Source: Mucilaginibacter agri (GTDB lineage Bacteria; Bacteroidota; Bacteroidia; Sphingobacteriales; Sphingobacteriaceae). From it: DNA of 64,000 bases. This document shows positions 17,871 to 26,550 of this stretch, one piece after another. Each line of letters begins with the position of its first letter. Within the stretch, counting starts at the first letter, position 1. The notes under the pieces are model-generated. The model was given only the letters and a program-made list of their open reading frames with translations. It searched no databases and was not told where the DNA came from. The stretch is taken from NCBI RefSeq assembly GCF_009928685.1, contig NZ_WWEO01000041.1, positions 62,001 through 126,000 of the forward strand, written 5' to 3'. The translations under genes and the position numbers were made by a program.

Positions 17871-17995
17871 AATTTAGCTTTCCTCACAATTGGCATAGTT
17901 CATGCCTTTAAACTCCTGTAATTCGTTCGTATTCGGGAGATTGGTATCAAACCTTTATATTTACCCGCTATACGACCAGGCTAAACGCTACTGAT

Positions 17996-18796
17996 ATGAA
18001 AACATACGGGATTATAGGCTACCCCCTTTCTCATTCGTTCTCGCAGCAATTTTTCACCGATAAATTTGCTCACGACAAAATTGATGGCGTTAGATACGAC
18101 GTGCATCCATTACAATCTATAGACGATTTCGACGCACTTTTAGATAAGCATCCTAATCTGTGCGGCCTTAACGTAACCATACCGCACAAGGTTGATGTAA
18201 TTAAATACATGGACTGGATGAGCGTTGAGGCAAAAGAGATAGGTGCAGTAAATTGTATCCGCATTTCGGCTGAAAGTCCGGTTACCGCGGCTCTTACCGG
18301 CGAAGTGGGTATCGAGGGAAAAAACTTTATGCTAGAAGGTTTTAATACGGATGCATATGGTTTCGAAACATCGCTAAAGCCATTGCTTAAACCGGCACAT
18401 AACAAGGCATTAATATTAGGCGACGGTGGCGCCGCCAAAGCGGTAAAGTTTGTTTTACGGAAACTCGACATACCATTTATTACGGTGGTACGCAAGCCTA
18501 CGCCCGGCTGCACCTTATACCAAGACCTTACAGCCGAAATTATAGAATCGCATAAATTAATTATTAATACCACACCACTGGGCACCAGCCCCGATGTGGA
18601 CGTTTGTCCACCGATACCATACGAGTTCATCGGCCAGGAGCACTTATTATACGACCTTATTTACAACCCGCCAACCACCCTGTTCTTAAAAAAAGGAATA
18701 GATCAGGGTGCAGCCATAAAAAATGGCTACGAAATGTTAGTATTGCAGGCAGAAAAATCATGGGAAATATGGAATTCAAAAGCACTGCATCCGTAG
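17996..18796 (+). CDS. aroE: Shikimate dehydrogenase
   Basis: NADPH-dependent reduction of 3-dehydroshikimate to shikimate in chorismate and aromatic amino-acid synthesis. 266 aa. The substrate-binding N-terminus MKTYGIIGYPLSHSFSQQFF, the catalytic-lysine motif LNVTIPHK, the nucleotide-binding LGDGGAAKAVKF, and NTTPLGTSP are all visible. The 3' end overlaps the next gene (gldD) by about 37 bp in another frame, so the two are probably co-expressed. Confidence 0.96.
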   Translation: MKTYGIIGYPLSHSFSQQFFTDKFAHDKIDGVRYDVHPLQSIDDFDALLDKHPNLCGLNVTIPHKVDVIKYMDWMSVEAKEIGAVNCIRISAESPVTAALTGEVGIEGKNFMLEGFNTDAYGFETSLKPLLKPAHNKALILGDGGAAKAVKFVLRKLDIPFITVVRKPTPGCTLYQDLTAEIIESHKLIINTTPLGTSPDVDVCPPIPYEFIGQEHLLYDLIYNPPTTLFLKKGIDQGAAIKNGYEMLVLQAEKSWEIWNSKALHP

Positions 18797-19371
18797 GCAT
18801 CAAACTATTATGTATTGCAGTGTTGTTTATAGCTGCCTGTGGCAACAACCACGACTATGCACCCAAGCCCCGAGGCTTTTACAGAATCGTATTCCCCAAG
18901 CACGAGTATCAGGAATACACCGGAGGATGCCCCATCAGCTTTGAATACCCCGTTTACGCCAAACTGGAGCCGGATATGGCGCGAGGCGCAAAACCCTGCT
19001 GGTTAAACATGCAGTTCCCGGGTTTTAAGGGCACTTTACATTTAAGCTATCAGCCGGTTACATCTAAAAAGATATTTAACGAATTGGTGGAAGATGCCCG
19101 CACGTTTGCTTTTAAACACACGGTTAAAGCTACATCTATTGATGAAGGCGTTATCCGCTTTCCCGACCGCAAGGTTTATGGCATCTATTACACCATCGAT
19201 GGTAACGCGGCATCATCGGCACAGTTTTACTTAACCGATAGCACACAGCATTACCTGCGCGGCGCTCTTTACTTTAACTCAGAACCACGCCTGGATTCCA
19301 TTCAACCTGTGCTGGATTTTGTAAAGAAGGATGTTGATGTAATGATCAAAAGCTTTAAGTGGAAAAAGTAA
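18760..19371 (+). CDS. gldD: Gliding motility lipoprotein GldD
   Basis: GldD is an essential lipoprotein of the Bacteroidota gliding and type IX secretion network. About 203 aa from the ATG at 18760 (a second ATG at 18769 is equally good). Lipoprotein signal ending in VLFIAACGNN; then the GldD hallmark APKPRGFYRIVFPKHEY. One Cys pair candidate (GGCP, KPCW) follows. It starts inside the end of aroE in another frame. A long palindromic repeat follows immediately. gldB/gldC are not in the window. Confidence 0.9.
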   Translation: MGNMEFKSTASVGIKLLCIAVLFIAACGNNHDYAPKPRGFYRIVFPKHEYQEYTGGCPISFEYPVYAKLEPDMARGAKPCWLNMQFPGFKGTLHLSYQPVTSKKIFNELVEDARTFAFKHTVKATSIDEGVIRFPDRKVYGIYYTIDGNAASSAQFYLTDSTQHYLRGALYFNSEPRLDSIQPVLDFVKKDVDVMIKSFKWKK

Positions 19372-19385
19372 ACTAATAAAAATTC

Positions 19386-19464
19386 TCATTGCGAGGTACG
19401 AAGCAACCTCGTAGCTGTGTATATCGAATAAGTACCGACGAGATTGCTTCGTACCTCGCAATGA
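19386..19464. repeat. Palindromic repeat 'TCATTGCGAGGTACGAAGC', copy 1
   Basis: 27-bp arms (19386-19412 and 19438-19464) differing at one position, separated by 25 bp. A second copy lies at 23732-23809. I recall this family (cattgcgagg...cctcgcaatg) from many Bacteroidota and other genomes. It fills the gldD-hydrolase spacer and could also act as a transcription stop. Confidence 0.85.
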
Positions 19465-19481
19465 CACTATAATATAAGACC

Positions 19482-20117
19482 ATGTCTACAGTAAAATCAT
19501 TTACCAATAACCCATACCAGGAAAACACCTATCTACTCTACGACGAAACGGGTGAGTGTGTGATCATTGATCCGGGTATGGATACCGGTGCCGAGCAAAA
19601 CGCGGTAGTTAACTTTATTAAGGATAATAACCTTAAGCCTGTTATGCTGCTTAACACCCATTGCCACATCGATCATATATTAGGTAATAAGTTCGTATTC
19701 GATCAGTACGGTTTAAAGCCACAATTTCATCAAGGTGAGCAATTTGTGATGGATGCCATGCCTGTATGGGCGCAGCAATCTGGGATCAGGTACGAGCTTT
19801 CGCCAAAGCCGGATACTTATTTGCCAGAAAGCGGAGAGATAAAATTCGGCAACACCACACTCGAGCTGATCTTTGCACCGGGACATTCGCCCGCGCACCT
19901 TTGTTTTTATGATAAAGCCGCCAACATAGTTATCGGAGGAGATGTGTTGTTCCGTAACAGTATCGGCCGTACCGATCTTCCTGGAGGCAATCATCAGCAG
20001 TTGATCAAAAACATCAAAGAAAAACTTTTTACCTTGCCCAACGATTGCACCGTATATCCAGGCCACGGCCCCGAAACAACAATAGGTTATGAGAAAGAAA
20101 CTAATCCGTTCTTTTAG
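19482..20117 (+). CDS. Metallo-beta-lactamase-fold hydrolase (glyoxalase II-like)
   Basis: 211-aa cytoplasmic zinc hydrolase. The metal-binding motif is NTHCHIDHILG (HxHxDH), followed by a downstream His in APGHSPAHL, Asp in IGGDVLF and His in YPGHGPET, so both metal sites are complete. Size and GGDVLFRNSIGRTDLPGG match the YcbL/glyoxalase-II-like group hydrolysing thioesters such as S-lactoylglutathione analogues; the actual substrate is unproven. Downstream there is a palindromic repeat and the ABC permease gene. Confidence 0.92.
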   Translation: MSTVKSFTNNPYQENTYLLYDETGECVIIDPGMDTGAEQNAVVNFIKDNNLKPVMLLNTHCHIDHILGNKFVFDQYGLKPQFHQGEQFVMDAMPVWAQQSGIRYELSPKPDTYLPESGEIKFGNTTLELIFAPGHSPAHLCFYDKAANIVIGGDVLFRNSIGRTDLPGGNHQQLIKNIKEKLFTLPNDCTVYPGHGPETTIGYEKETNPFF

Positions 20118-20183
20118 AGCCCCCCAGCCCCCTAAAGGGGGAGTAAAAGGCATAAGTTCCCCCTTTAGGGGGTTAGGGGGCTG
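20118..20183. repeat. Palindrome of the 'CCCCCTAAAGGGGG' family
   Basis: 26-nt arms (from AGCCCCCCAGCCCCCTAAAG and its inverse) around a 14-bp centre. It starts right after the hydrolase stop codon and ends 3 bp before the TTG start of the next gene. A single-arm relative lies at 56831-56854. Confidence 0.85.
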
Positions 20184-20186
20184 CGC

Positions 20187-21419
20187 TTGAACACTTCTAT
20201 CTACATAGCCAAGCGTTATCTTTTTTCTGTAAAAAAGATGCATGCCATTAATATCATTTCGGGTATCTCGATGCTTGGAGTGTTTATTGGCAGTGCCGCG
20301 CTTGTACTCATTTTGTCTGTGTTTAACGGGCTGGAGCATGTGATCTTGTCGCTCTATGATAACTTCACGCCCGAGCTTAAGATAGAACCTAAACTGGGTA
20401 AAACGTTTGATGCTAACAGCGCTGCTTTCAATAGCCTTCGTAAAGATCCAAAGCTATTTTCTTATACCCAGGTATTACAAGAGCGTGCCTTGCTTCGCTA
20501 TAACGACCGACAGGTAATTGCCACAATGAAGGGCGTTAGCACCGATTTCTTAAAGAATCCGCGCTTAGATAGTACTATTATCAAAGGTTCATTTACCTTA
20601 AATGTATTCAATCAGCCTGCGGCCGTTTTGGGCGCAACCATACAAGGCAGTTTGGGTGTAAATGTGAACGATCCGCTTAGTCCGCTGCAGGTTTATTCGC
20701 CAAGCCGGAAGGCAGCTATAAACAGTATTAACCCTGCCGATGAGTTTACGGTGCGTTATGTATATCCTTCGGGCATATTTACCGTTCAGCAGGATTTTGA
20801 CGACATGGTGATTGTGCCGATAGAGTTTATGCGCAATTTACTCGATCAACCTACACAGGTATCTGCCATCGAACTTAATTTTAAGCCGGGCACAGATATT
20901 AATAAGGCCGAAAACGACGTTAAAGACAGGATCGGTACAGATAAATACAGTATTAAAAACCGCTACGAGCAAAATACGTTACTGTATAAGCTGTTGCATT
21001 CCGAAAAATGGGCGGTATTTTTAATACTGAGCTTTGTTCTGGTAATTGCTATATTTAATATTATCGGCTCGCTAACCATGTTGGTTATTGATAAGAAAAA
21101 GGATATTGCTATATTAAACAGCCTGGGCGCAAAGCCTCTATTAATACAAGGCATATTTTTTTACGAGGGGATGATGATTTCTCTGGTGGGCTGCATAGGT
21201 GGCATGCTTACGGGCCTGGTTATTGGCCTGCTGCAGCAAAAATATGGCTTTATTGGCATGGGGAGCGGCCTCACGGTTGTAAGCGCTTACCCGGTTGAGT
21301 TTAAAATATCCGATTTTATATTGGTATTTTTAACTGTTGCGGGCATTGCGGTAATAGCATCGGGCATAAGCGCCCGGCTAAGTGTTAAAGGACTAAATGA
21401 ATTTAAACAGGATTTATAA
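20187..21419 (+). CDS. LolC/LolE-type ABC transporter permease, TTG start
   Basis: Inner-membrane subunit of a lipoprotein-releasing or FtsX/MacB-type ABC exporter. 410 aa with one N-terminal helix (about 22-45, ISGISMLGVFIGSAALVLIL), a large periplasmic domain, and three C-terminal helices with the FtsX core DKKKDIAILNSLGAKPLLI. The start codon is TTG (MNTSIYIAKRYLF), since no ATG fits this conserved N-terminus. The palindromic repeat ends 3 bp upstream, so initiation signals must lie within or next to it. No ATPase (LolD) gene is adjacent. Confidence 0.88.
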   Translation: MNTSIYIAKRYLFSVKKMHAINIISGISMLGVFIGSAALVLILSVFNGLEHVILSLYDNFTPELKIEPKLGKTFDANSAAFNSLRKDPKLFSYTQVLQERALLRYNDRQVIATMKGVSTDFLKNPRLDSTIIKGSFTLNVFNQPAAVLGATIQGSLGVNVNDPLSPLQVYSPSRKAAINSINPADEFTVRYVYPSGIFTVQQDFDDMVIVPIEFMRNLLDQPTQVSAIELNFKPGTDINKAENDVKDRIGTDKYSIKNRYEQNTLLYKLLHSEKWAVFLILSFVLVIAIFNIIGSLTMLVIDKKKDIAILNSLGAKPLLIQGIFFYEGMMISLVGCIGGMLTGLVIGLLQQKYGFIGMGSGLTVVSAYPVEFKISDFILVFLTVAGIAVIASGISARLSVKGLNEFKQDL

Positions 21420-21424
21420 ATTTG
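21417..21424 (+). promoter_or_regulatory. -7 element overlapping the permease stop codon
   Basis: TAAATTTG is an exact TAnnTTTG match containing the TAA stop of the permease. It ends 4 nt before the ATG at 21429, implying a leaderless or nearly leaderless mRNA. Confidence 0.45.
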
Positions 21425-21428
21425 CCGA

Positions 21429-21797
21429 ATGCAGTTAAGGCTGATCAAATATTTTACGCTTGCAGTTATTGTTTTCATTTGCTCGTGCGGTAACAAGCAC
21501 AATAATGGCGACAATACAGTATACAAGGGCTTATATAGTTTTGGCCCCGATTCGAAATCATTTAAAGATTGCGACGATAATGGTCATGAGTTTTGGGTAA
21601 CCGACGAGTCGGCCCAATTGGAATTGAAATATTCGCAAATGAATATCGAAAAACCTTACGTACCGGTTTATGTTGAAGTAGAAGGTGTAAAGGTAAAATC
21701 GGGCAAAGAAGGCCTGGGCGCCGAATTAGACAGCACCCTCATTGTAAAGAAGCTAATTAAGATTACTAAAGAAATACCACAGGACATGTGTAATTAA
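21429..21797 (+). CDS. Small NlpE-like lipoprotein
   Basis: 122 aa. Signal peptide with lipobox FICSCGNK, so it is anchored by a lipidated Cys near residue 19. The remainder (GHEFWVTDESAQLELKY followed by YVPVYVEVEGVKV) resembles the C-terminal OB-fold domain of NlpE, the envelope/copper-stress lipoprotein; the N-terminal NlpE domain is absent. It starts 10 bp after the permease gene and may also have its own promoter. Moderate confidence in the domain, low in function. Confidence 0.65.
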   Translation: MQLRLIKYFTLAVIVFICSCGNKHNNGDNTVYKGLYSFGPDSKSFKDCDDNGHEFWVTDESAQLELKYSQMNIEKPYVPVYVEVEGVKVKSGKEGLGAELDSTLIVKKLIKITKEIPQDMCN

Positions 21798-21798
21798 G

Positions 21799-21880
21799 GG
21801 TGAAAGCAAGTAAAGGTGTAAGGATGAAAGACAAAATGCTTTCATCTTTTAACTTTTTAACTTTTAACTTCTTAAATAAC
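21799..21880. repeat. Inverted pair of degenerate 8-nt arrays with a terminator-like centre
   Basis: Left arm 21799-21832 is made of octamers such as GTGAAAGC, AAGTAAAG and ATGAAAGA; the right arm 21839-21880 consists of TTTTAACT-type units. The innermost bases form a clean hairpin GATGAAAG / CTTTCATC (21823-21830, 21839-21846) followed by TTTT, so it may also terminate the lipoprotein transcript. Confidence 0.55.
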
Positions 21881-21908
21881 CTTATCCTCCCCTAACCATT
21901 ATAAACAC

Positions 21909-22286
21909 ATGGAATCAAAACGCCAACAAAAATTTGCCGGAGTAATACAAGAAGATCTGGCCGCTATATTTCAGCGCGAGGGCATGAACTATCTACCCAA
22001 TACGCTGGTTACCATTACCAAAGTACGCGTTACACCCGACCTGGCCATTGCACGTGTGTTTCTGAGCTTTTTTAACAACGCCAATACGCAACAATCTCTG
22101 GCAACTATTAAACAGCACGCCTCAGAGATCCGCTACAAATTGGGTGCCCGCATTAAGGACCAGGCCCGAATTGTACCCCAATTAGAATTCTTTGTTGATG
22201 ATACCAGCGAATACGTTGAACGTATGGACAAAATATTCGACAAAATTAGCAAAGAAGATCGCCAGCCGGATACAGACAGCGAATAA
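21909..22286 (+). CDS. rbfA: Ribosome-binding factor A
   Basis: Assists late maturation of the 30S subunit, binding near helix 1 of 16S rRNA. 125 aa with the KH-fold pattern: MESKRQQKFAGVIQEDLA at the start, then VTITKVRVTPDLAIARVFLS and IRYKLGARIKDQARIVPQLEFFVDD. Length is normal. The next gene begins 5 bp after its stop codon, indicating an operon. Confidence 0.95.
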   Translation: MESKRQQKFAGVIQEDLAAIFQREGMNYLPNTLVTITKVRVTPDLAIARVFLSFFNNANTQQSLATIKQHASEIRYKLGARIKDQARIVPQLEFFVDDTSEYVERMDKIFDKISKEDRQPDTDSE

Positions 22287-22291
22287 TTACG

Positions 22292-22999
22292 ATGGACAAG
22301 GCTCTGCAACTCCGCAGCTATATTAGTGAGCATCCCAATGCTTTAAGCAAGGTGGTGGAGTATAATGCGGCCACCGACCATTTTTTTCAGCTGGATTTTA
22401 CGGCCGCCAACAAGCAATTGAACCTCGACGACGTTACCGATACCGAAAAATTCGGCAAGTGGGTTAATGCACAGTTATTGCAGCATAACGCTCGTTTTGG
22501 CATTGGCGGTTATATGGAAAACCGCACCATTTACAGACGCAGTGCCTTGTTCGACAATTACGATGAACCCCGCACTTTACATTTAGGTGTCGACATCTGG
22601 GGTCCGTCAGGCACTTCGGTTTTTGCGCCGTTGGCTGGAAAGATCCACAGTTTTCAGGACAATAATCATTTCGGTGATTATGGCCCTACCATCATCCTGC
22701 AACACGATCTGGATGGCTTAACCTTATATTCGCTGTACGGACATTTAAGCCGCACGAGCTTAACAGCGCTTCAAGTTGGCGACAACATCCAATCGGGCCA
22801 AAAGATAGGCTCGCTTGGACATGCCGACGAAAACGGCAGCTGGCCGCCTCACCTGCATTTTCAACTGATGTTTGACATTGGAGATATGCGCGGCGATTAC
22901 CCCGGTGTTGGCAAATTCTCCCAAAAAGAAAGCCTCGAGGTCAACATCCCCGACCCGGATATTATTTTACAGATACCGCCAACAACTATCATCCGATAA
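22292..22999 (+). CDS. M23-family peptidoglycan metallopeptidase
   Basis: LytM-type endopeptidase domain likely cleaving peptidoglycan cross-bridges, or a related hydrolase. 235 aa, without a recognisable signal peptide. The metal-binding motifs are complete: H-x3-D in LHLGVDIWGPSG, then YGHLS and the HLHFQL (HxH) block preceded by SWPP. The cytoplasmic-looking N-terminus is unusual for a cell-wall hydrolase, so either export is non-classical or the substrate differs. Probably transcribed with rbfA. Confidence 0.85.
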   Translation: MDKALQLRSYISEHPNALSKVVEYNAATDHFFQLDFTAANKQLNLDDVTDTEKFGKWVNAQLLQHNARFGIGGYMENRTIYRRSALFDNYDEPRTLHLGVDIWGPSGTSVFAPLAGKIHSFQDNNHFGDYGPTIILQHDLDGLTLYSLYGHLSRTSLTALQVGDNIQSGQKIGSLGHADENGSWPPHLHFQLMFDIGDMRGDYPGVGKFSQKESLEVNIPDPDIILQIPPTTIIR

Positions 23000-23032
23000 A
23001 ATCGTTGTATATTTATTATACAATTGATCATC

Positions 23033-23707
23033 ATGCGGTTGCGGGTATTATTATCACTTCTATTTTGTGCATTGCTATCAGTAAAAAGTTATGCGCAGCC
23101 CAGCTTTAAAGGTGGAACAGAAGCGTTTAACCAATTCCTGACAAACAATATCGTTTATCCCGAATACTCCCGGCAGAACTGTATACCCGCCACCATTAAA
23201 GTAAGTTTTAAAATTGATTCGGCAGGTAACGTAAACAATGCTACTGTGGTAGATGGTCCGGGTATAGATTTGGATGATGAGGCCATACGTGTGGTTAAAT
23301 TGACATCGGGTAAATGGACTTTACCTCTTGGTTATAACCCAACTACTTCTGTCATTATCCCTATACGTTTTGTTCCGGATAATACCCGCTGCATTAACGT
23401 AACCGAAGCAAGTATTACACTGGCCATCAACAATTATAAAGCCCAGCAGGAACTGCAAAACGCGGTTACTAATTACTACAAAAACAAGCAAGCAGGTAAG
23501 GCCGACCCTGCCAAAGAGGGCCAGATATTGGTGCTTAAAAAGCAGCTTGGCTATGACGACGACTTTATTAGTGATATGCTGGAGCAAGCCGGCCAGAAAT
23601 TAAAGCAAGGCGATCAATCTGGTGCGTGCGAAGATTGGAACTTTATCCGAAACATTGGCAGCAGCCGTGCCGATTCTTTTATTTTTAAATATTGCGGAGG
23701 GAATTAA
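23033..23707 (+). CDS. Exported protein with a TonB C-terminal-like domain
   Basis: 224 aa from the ATG at 23033 (a TTG three codons earlier also reads in frame). Signal peptide MRLRVLLSLLFCALLSVKSYA. The segment from about 30 to 115, with NIVYPEYSRQNCIPATIKVSF and VVDGPGIDLDDEAIRVVKLT, is the TonB_C / energy-transducer fold, but there is no N-terminal anchor helix as in a true TonB. The C-terminal third is helical and Lys/Gln-rich and ends in CGGN. Probably a periplasmic protein of unknown role. Confidence 0.75.
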   Translation: MRLRVLLSLLFCALLSVKSYAQPSFKGGTEAFNQFLTNNIVYPEYSRQNCIPATIKVSFKIDSAGNVNNATVVDGPGIDLDDEAIRVVKLTSGKWTLPLGYNPTTSVIIPIRFVPDNTRCINVTEASITLAINNYKAQQELQNAVTNYYKNKQAGKADPAKEGQILVLKKQLGYDDDFISDMLEQAGQKLKQGDQSGACEDWNFIRNIGSSRADSFIFKYCGGN

Positions 23708-23731
23708 AAGCAAGAATGATCGATCCTTTAT

Positions 23732-23809
23732 GTCATTGCGAGGTACGAAGCAATCTCGTCGTACGTTATCGATGATATATTACAAGATTATTTCGTACCT
23801 CGCAAAGAC
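23732..23809. repeat. Palindromic repeat 'TCATTGCGAGGTACGAAGC', copy 2
   Basis: Same family as 19386-19464. Left arm 23732-23759; right arm 23785-23809 has several substitutions and CGCAAAGAC instead of CGCAATGAC. It lies between two convergent genes, so it may serve as a two-way transcription stop. Confidence 0.8.
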
Positions 23810-23822
23810 ACATTTTACAATG

Positions 23823-24392
23823 CTACCTCGTAGCCCAGGCTCTGTCGCCTTTTTTATAAGGCACATCGCCCTCATATTTCCCCGGGATGGCTACATAGCG
23901 TAATGCTTCGGTACAGCCAATCTTCGAAGTAAAGTAACCCAATAGAGTTAACTCCTTCACCATTTTAAAATAATGGTTGGGTGCTGTCTTCTCTTTTGTT
24001 TTATTATATTCCTTTTGCTCGTTATCGAGTTGGTTTAACACTTTGGTACGTTGCGGCACATCGCAGGCCATAAAATCTTTGCCAAATTGTTTTTGAGCTT
24101 CTTTGTTGATCTTTTCTTTGGCGGTTAAAAATATCTTCTGATCGTCTGGCGAATAACAGTCCTGCACCATTACCGCCATAAAGCCACCAACGTTGGCGGC
24201 CTTAGCGCCGGGAGTATTGGTGTCGGGGATAATGGTATTGCCTACTTCGTTAAAAAAATTGGCATCGTCCGTTGCAAACAAGTCTTCAACTTTATCTTCT
24301 TTGGTTTTACATCCGCTTAAAAAAAGGTCGGCACCAATAACAGTACCGCCCATTAATAAGGCTACACGGGTAATTGCATCTCTTCTGTTCAT
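23823..24392 (-). CDS. Gluconate 2-dehydrogenase subunit 3-like protein, Tat-type lipoprotein signal
   Basis: Small partner subunit of membrane-associated GMC dehydrogenases. 189 aa. The N-terminus MNRRDAITRVALLMGGTVIG carries an RR pair and then lipobox LFLSGCKT, suggesting Tat-dependent export followed by lipidation. The segment FFNEVGNTIIPDTNTPGAKA is the family signature. It begins 12 bp after the GMC oxidoreductase stop codon, and the two probably form one periplasmic sugar- or polyol-oxidising complex exported together. The window also carries tatC. Confidence 0.88.
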   Translation of the reverse strand: MNRRDAITRVALLMGGTVIGADLFLSGCKTKEDKVEDLFATDDANFFNEVGNTIIPDTNTPGAKAANVGGFMAVMVQDCYSPDDQKIFLTAKEKINKEAQKQFGKDFMACDVPQRTKVLNQLDNEQKEYNKTKEKTAPNHYFKMVKELTLLGYFTSKIGCTEALRYVAIPGKYEGDVPYKKGDRAWATR

Positions 24393-24404
24393 GGTTTCTG
24401 TTGA

Positions 24405-26120
24405 TTAAATGTTACCTTTTTTAAGTTCACTAACCGCAAAATCGGCTGCGCGTGCAGTTAGCGCCATATAAGTTAACGATGGGTTTTGGCAGGCAGACGA
24501 TGTCATGGCGGCGCCATCGGTTACAAAAACATTTTTGGCATCCCAAACCTGGTTATGCGCGTTAAGTACCGAAGTCTTAGGGTCACGGCCCATACGCGCG
24601 GTGCCCATCTCGTGGATGCCGTCGCCTATGTTATGGCCGTTGTTCCAGGTGCGCACGTCTTTAATACCTGCACTTTCCAACATGGCTTTGGCCTCGGCTA
24701 TAATGTCAACCCGCATCTTTTGCTCATTATCTTTAATCTCGGCATCCATAGCCAAAACAGGAAGTCCCCATTTATCTTTACGATTTTTATCCAGGCTGAT
24801 CTTATTTTCATGATAAGGCAATAACTCGCCGAAACCGGTCATCCCGAAACTCCATTGGCCTGGTTCTATTAAAGCCTCTTTATAGCCAGCACCAAACTCC
24901 ATTTCGGCAACATCGCGACTCCATCCATCACGGTTAGCGCTTCCCTGGTAACCGAAGCCCCGCAAATAATCTCGCTTGTCGCCAAAAAGGTTGGTAAAGC
25001 GGGGTATGTAGATTCCGTTAGCCCGGCGACCGTAAACGTACTTGTCTTCAAAACCCTCTGCCACGCCTGCGGCGCCAAGATTATAATGATGATCCATCAC
25101 ATTATGCCCCAATTCGCCGCTACTGCTACCCAAGCCGCCTTCCCATACATCAGTTGCCGAATTCATTAACACCCAGGCACTATTTAAAGCCGAAGCATTT
25201 ACAAAAACGATCTTAGCATGGTATTCATAGGTTTGGTTCGTTTCTGCATCCAATACCTCAACGCCGGTGGCTTTTTGCGTATTCTTATCGTACAATATTT
25301 TGGTAACAATAGAGAACGGCCTCACCGTTAAATTACCTGTAGCTACAGCCGCCGGCAAGGTAGACGATTGTGTACTGAAATACCCGCCAAACGGACATCC
25401 CTCCCAGCAGCGGTTTCTAAATTGACATGCCGTACGACCGGGTATTGCTTGCGTTAAATTAGCTGTGCGACCAATGATCATGTGGCGGTTGCCTTTATAT
25501 TTTTCCTGAATGCGGCGGGCTACATCTTTCTCCACCACGTTCATTTGCATGGGTGGGAGATAATGGCCGTCCGGTAGCTGCGGTAAGCCTTCCCTCGAAC
25601 CACTAATTCCGGCAAATTTCTCTACATAATCATACCATGGTGCCAGGTCGGCGTAGCGAATAGGCCAGTCTATCGCCCAGCCATCTTTGGCGTTTGCCTC
25701 AAAATCCAGGTCACTCCAACGGTAACTCTGCCGTCCCCATAATTGCGAGCGGCCGCCCAGTTGGTAAGAGCGCCACCAATTAAAAGGTTTTATTTCGGTA
25801 TAAGGGGCGTCAACGTCGTTAGCCCATTTATCAATAATTTGCTCGGCAGCGCCCCAGCCCCGTGCAATGATTGGATGTTGTTTTCTCTGCTCCTGCGTTA
25901 TACTGCCCCTGTGCTCAAACTCCCAGGGATCTTTGGTAGCAGTTTTATAATCTTTAAGGTGCTCGTAATTTCGGCCACGCTCCAGCATAATAGTTTTTAA
26001 GCCTTTTTCGGTAAGCTCTTTGGCAGCCCATCCGCCGCTTATACCCGAGCCTATTACAATGGCATCGTAAGTGTTGCCCGCTTTGGCCTTACCGTTAACA
26101 TTTACAGTATCTTTTATCAT
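24405..26120 (-). CDS. GMC-family FAD oxidoreductase
   Basis: FAD-dependent alcohol/sugar dehydrogenase, large subunit of a gluconate- or glucoside-3-dehydrogenase-like complex. 571 aa. The Rossmann FAD motif reads IVIGSGISGGWAAKEL (about 20-35) with MLERG downstream; FAD-contact SQLWGRQSYRW and the C-terminal MGTARMGRDPKTSVLN and SACQNPSLTYMALTARAADF match the family. It has no signal peptide, consistent with hitch-hiking export via the Tat signal of the small subunit encoded next. Substrate unknown. Confidence 0.92.
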   Translation of the reverse strand: MIKDTVNVNGKAKAGNTYDAIVIGSGISGGWAAKELTEKGLKTIMLERGRNYEHLKDYKTATKDPWEFEHRGSITQEQRKQHPIIARGWGAAEQIIDKWANDVDAPYTEIKPFNWWRSYQLGGRSQLWGRQSYRWSDLDFEANAKDGWAIDWPIRYADLAPWYDYVEKFAGISGSREGLPQLPDGHYLPPMQMNVVEKDVARRIQEKYKGNRHMIIGRTANLTQAIPGRTACQFRNRCWEGCPFGGYFSTQSSTLPAAVATGNLTVRPFSIVTKILYDKNTQKATGVEVLDAETNQTYEYHAKIVFVNASALNSAWVLMNSATDVWEGGLGSSSGELGHNVMDHHYNLGAAGVAEGFEDKYVYGRRANGIYIPRFTNLFGDKRDYLRGFGYQGSANRDGWSRDVAEMEFGAGYKEALIEPGQWSFGMTGFGELLPYHENKISLDKNRKDKWGLPVLAMDAEIKDNEQKMRVDIIAEAKAMLESAGIKDVRTWNNGHNIGDGIHEMGTARMGRDPKTSVLNAHNQVWDAKNVFVTDGAAMTSSACQNPSLTYMALTARAADFAVSELKKGNI

Positions 26121-26550
26121 AAAAAATGAAGGTTGTTGGGTTAATCACCAATTGGTAAAAGAAATGTAGGATTAAAAATACCGTCATCCAAACATTTATT
26201 GTAATATTCTGCTATCGATTGCATATTTGTTAGCACTTCACCATTATACGCACAGATTTATACATTTTTAAGCCCATTTCAGCCGCGTCACATTTGGCTG
26301 AGGAAAACCCTAAAAGTTAACAACAGGAAGTTTCTGGTATTCTCATCGCCAAAAATTTCCCTGGTTGAAATTTTAATCACCTACAATTAATTCATTTTCT
26401 GTCAAAAAAATTTTTGATCAAAATCTGCAAACGAGTCAGTAACACATTTCCTGTGTGCGTACAGCAACCTTACTAGACTACATAAAGCCCATTTTTTGCA
26501 AAAGCAATTATTTAGCTACATTCGTACGCCCAAACCCTATCAATTGGACT
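26121..26550. other. Divergent spacer without a recognised gene
   Basis: 430-bp spacer between the GMC oxidoreductase (minus) and the first DUF3857 gene (plus). It is AT-rich and includes the palindrome TCAAAAAAATTTTTGA (26402-26417). An open frame continues upstream of the DUF3857 start from 26455 but lacks a signal peptide and looks non-coding. I see no repeat array, RNA gene or clear TAnnTTTG promoter in it. Confidence 0.5.

Noticed and set aside
26402..26417. Operator or terminator at the A/T palindrome
   Set aside because: Low-complexity A-run/T-run palindrome, expected by chance in AT-rich spacer; no second copy.
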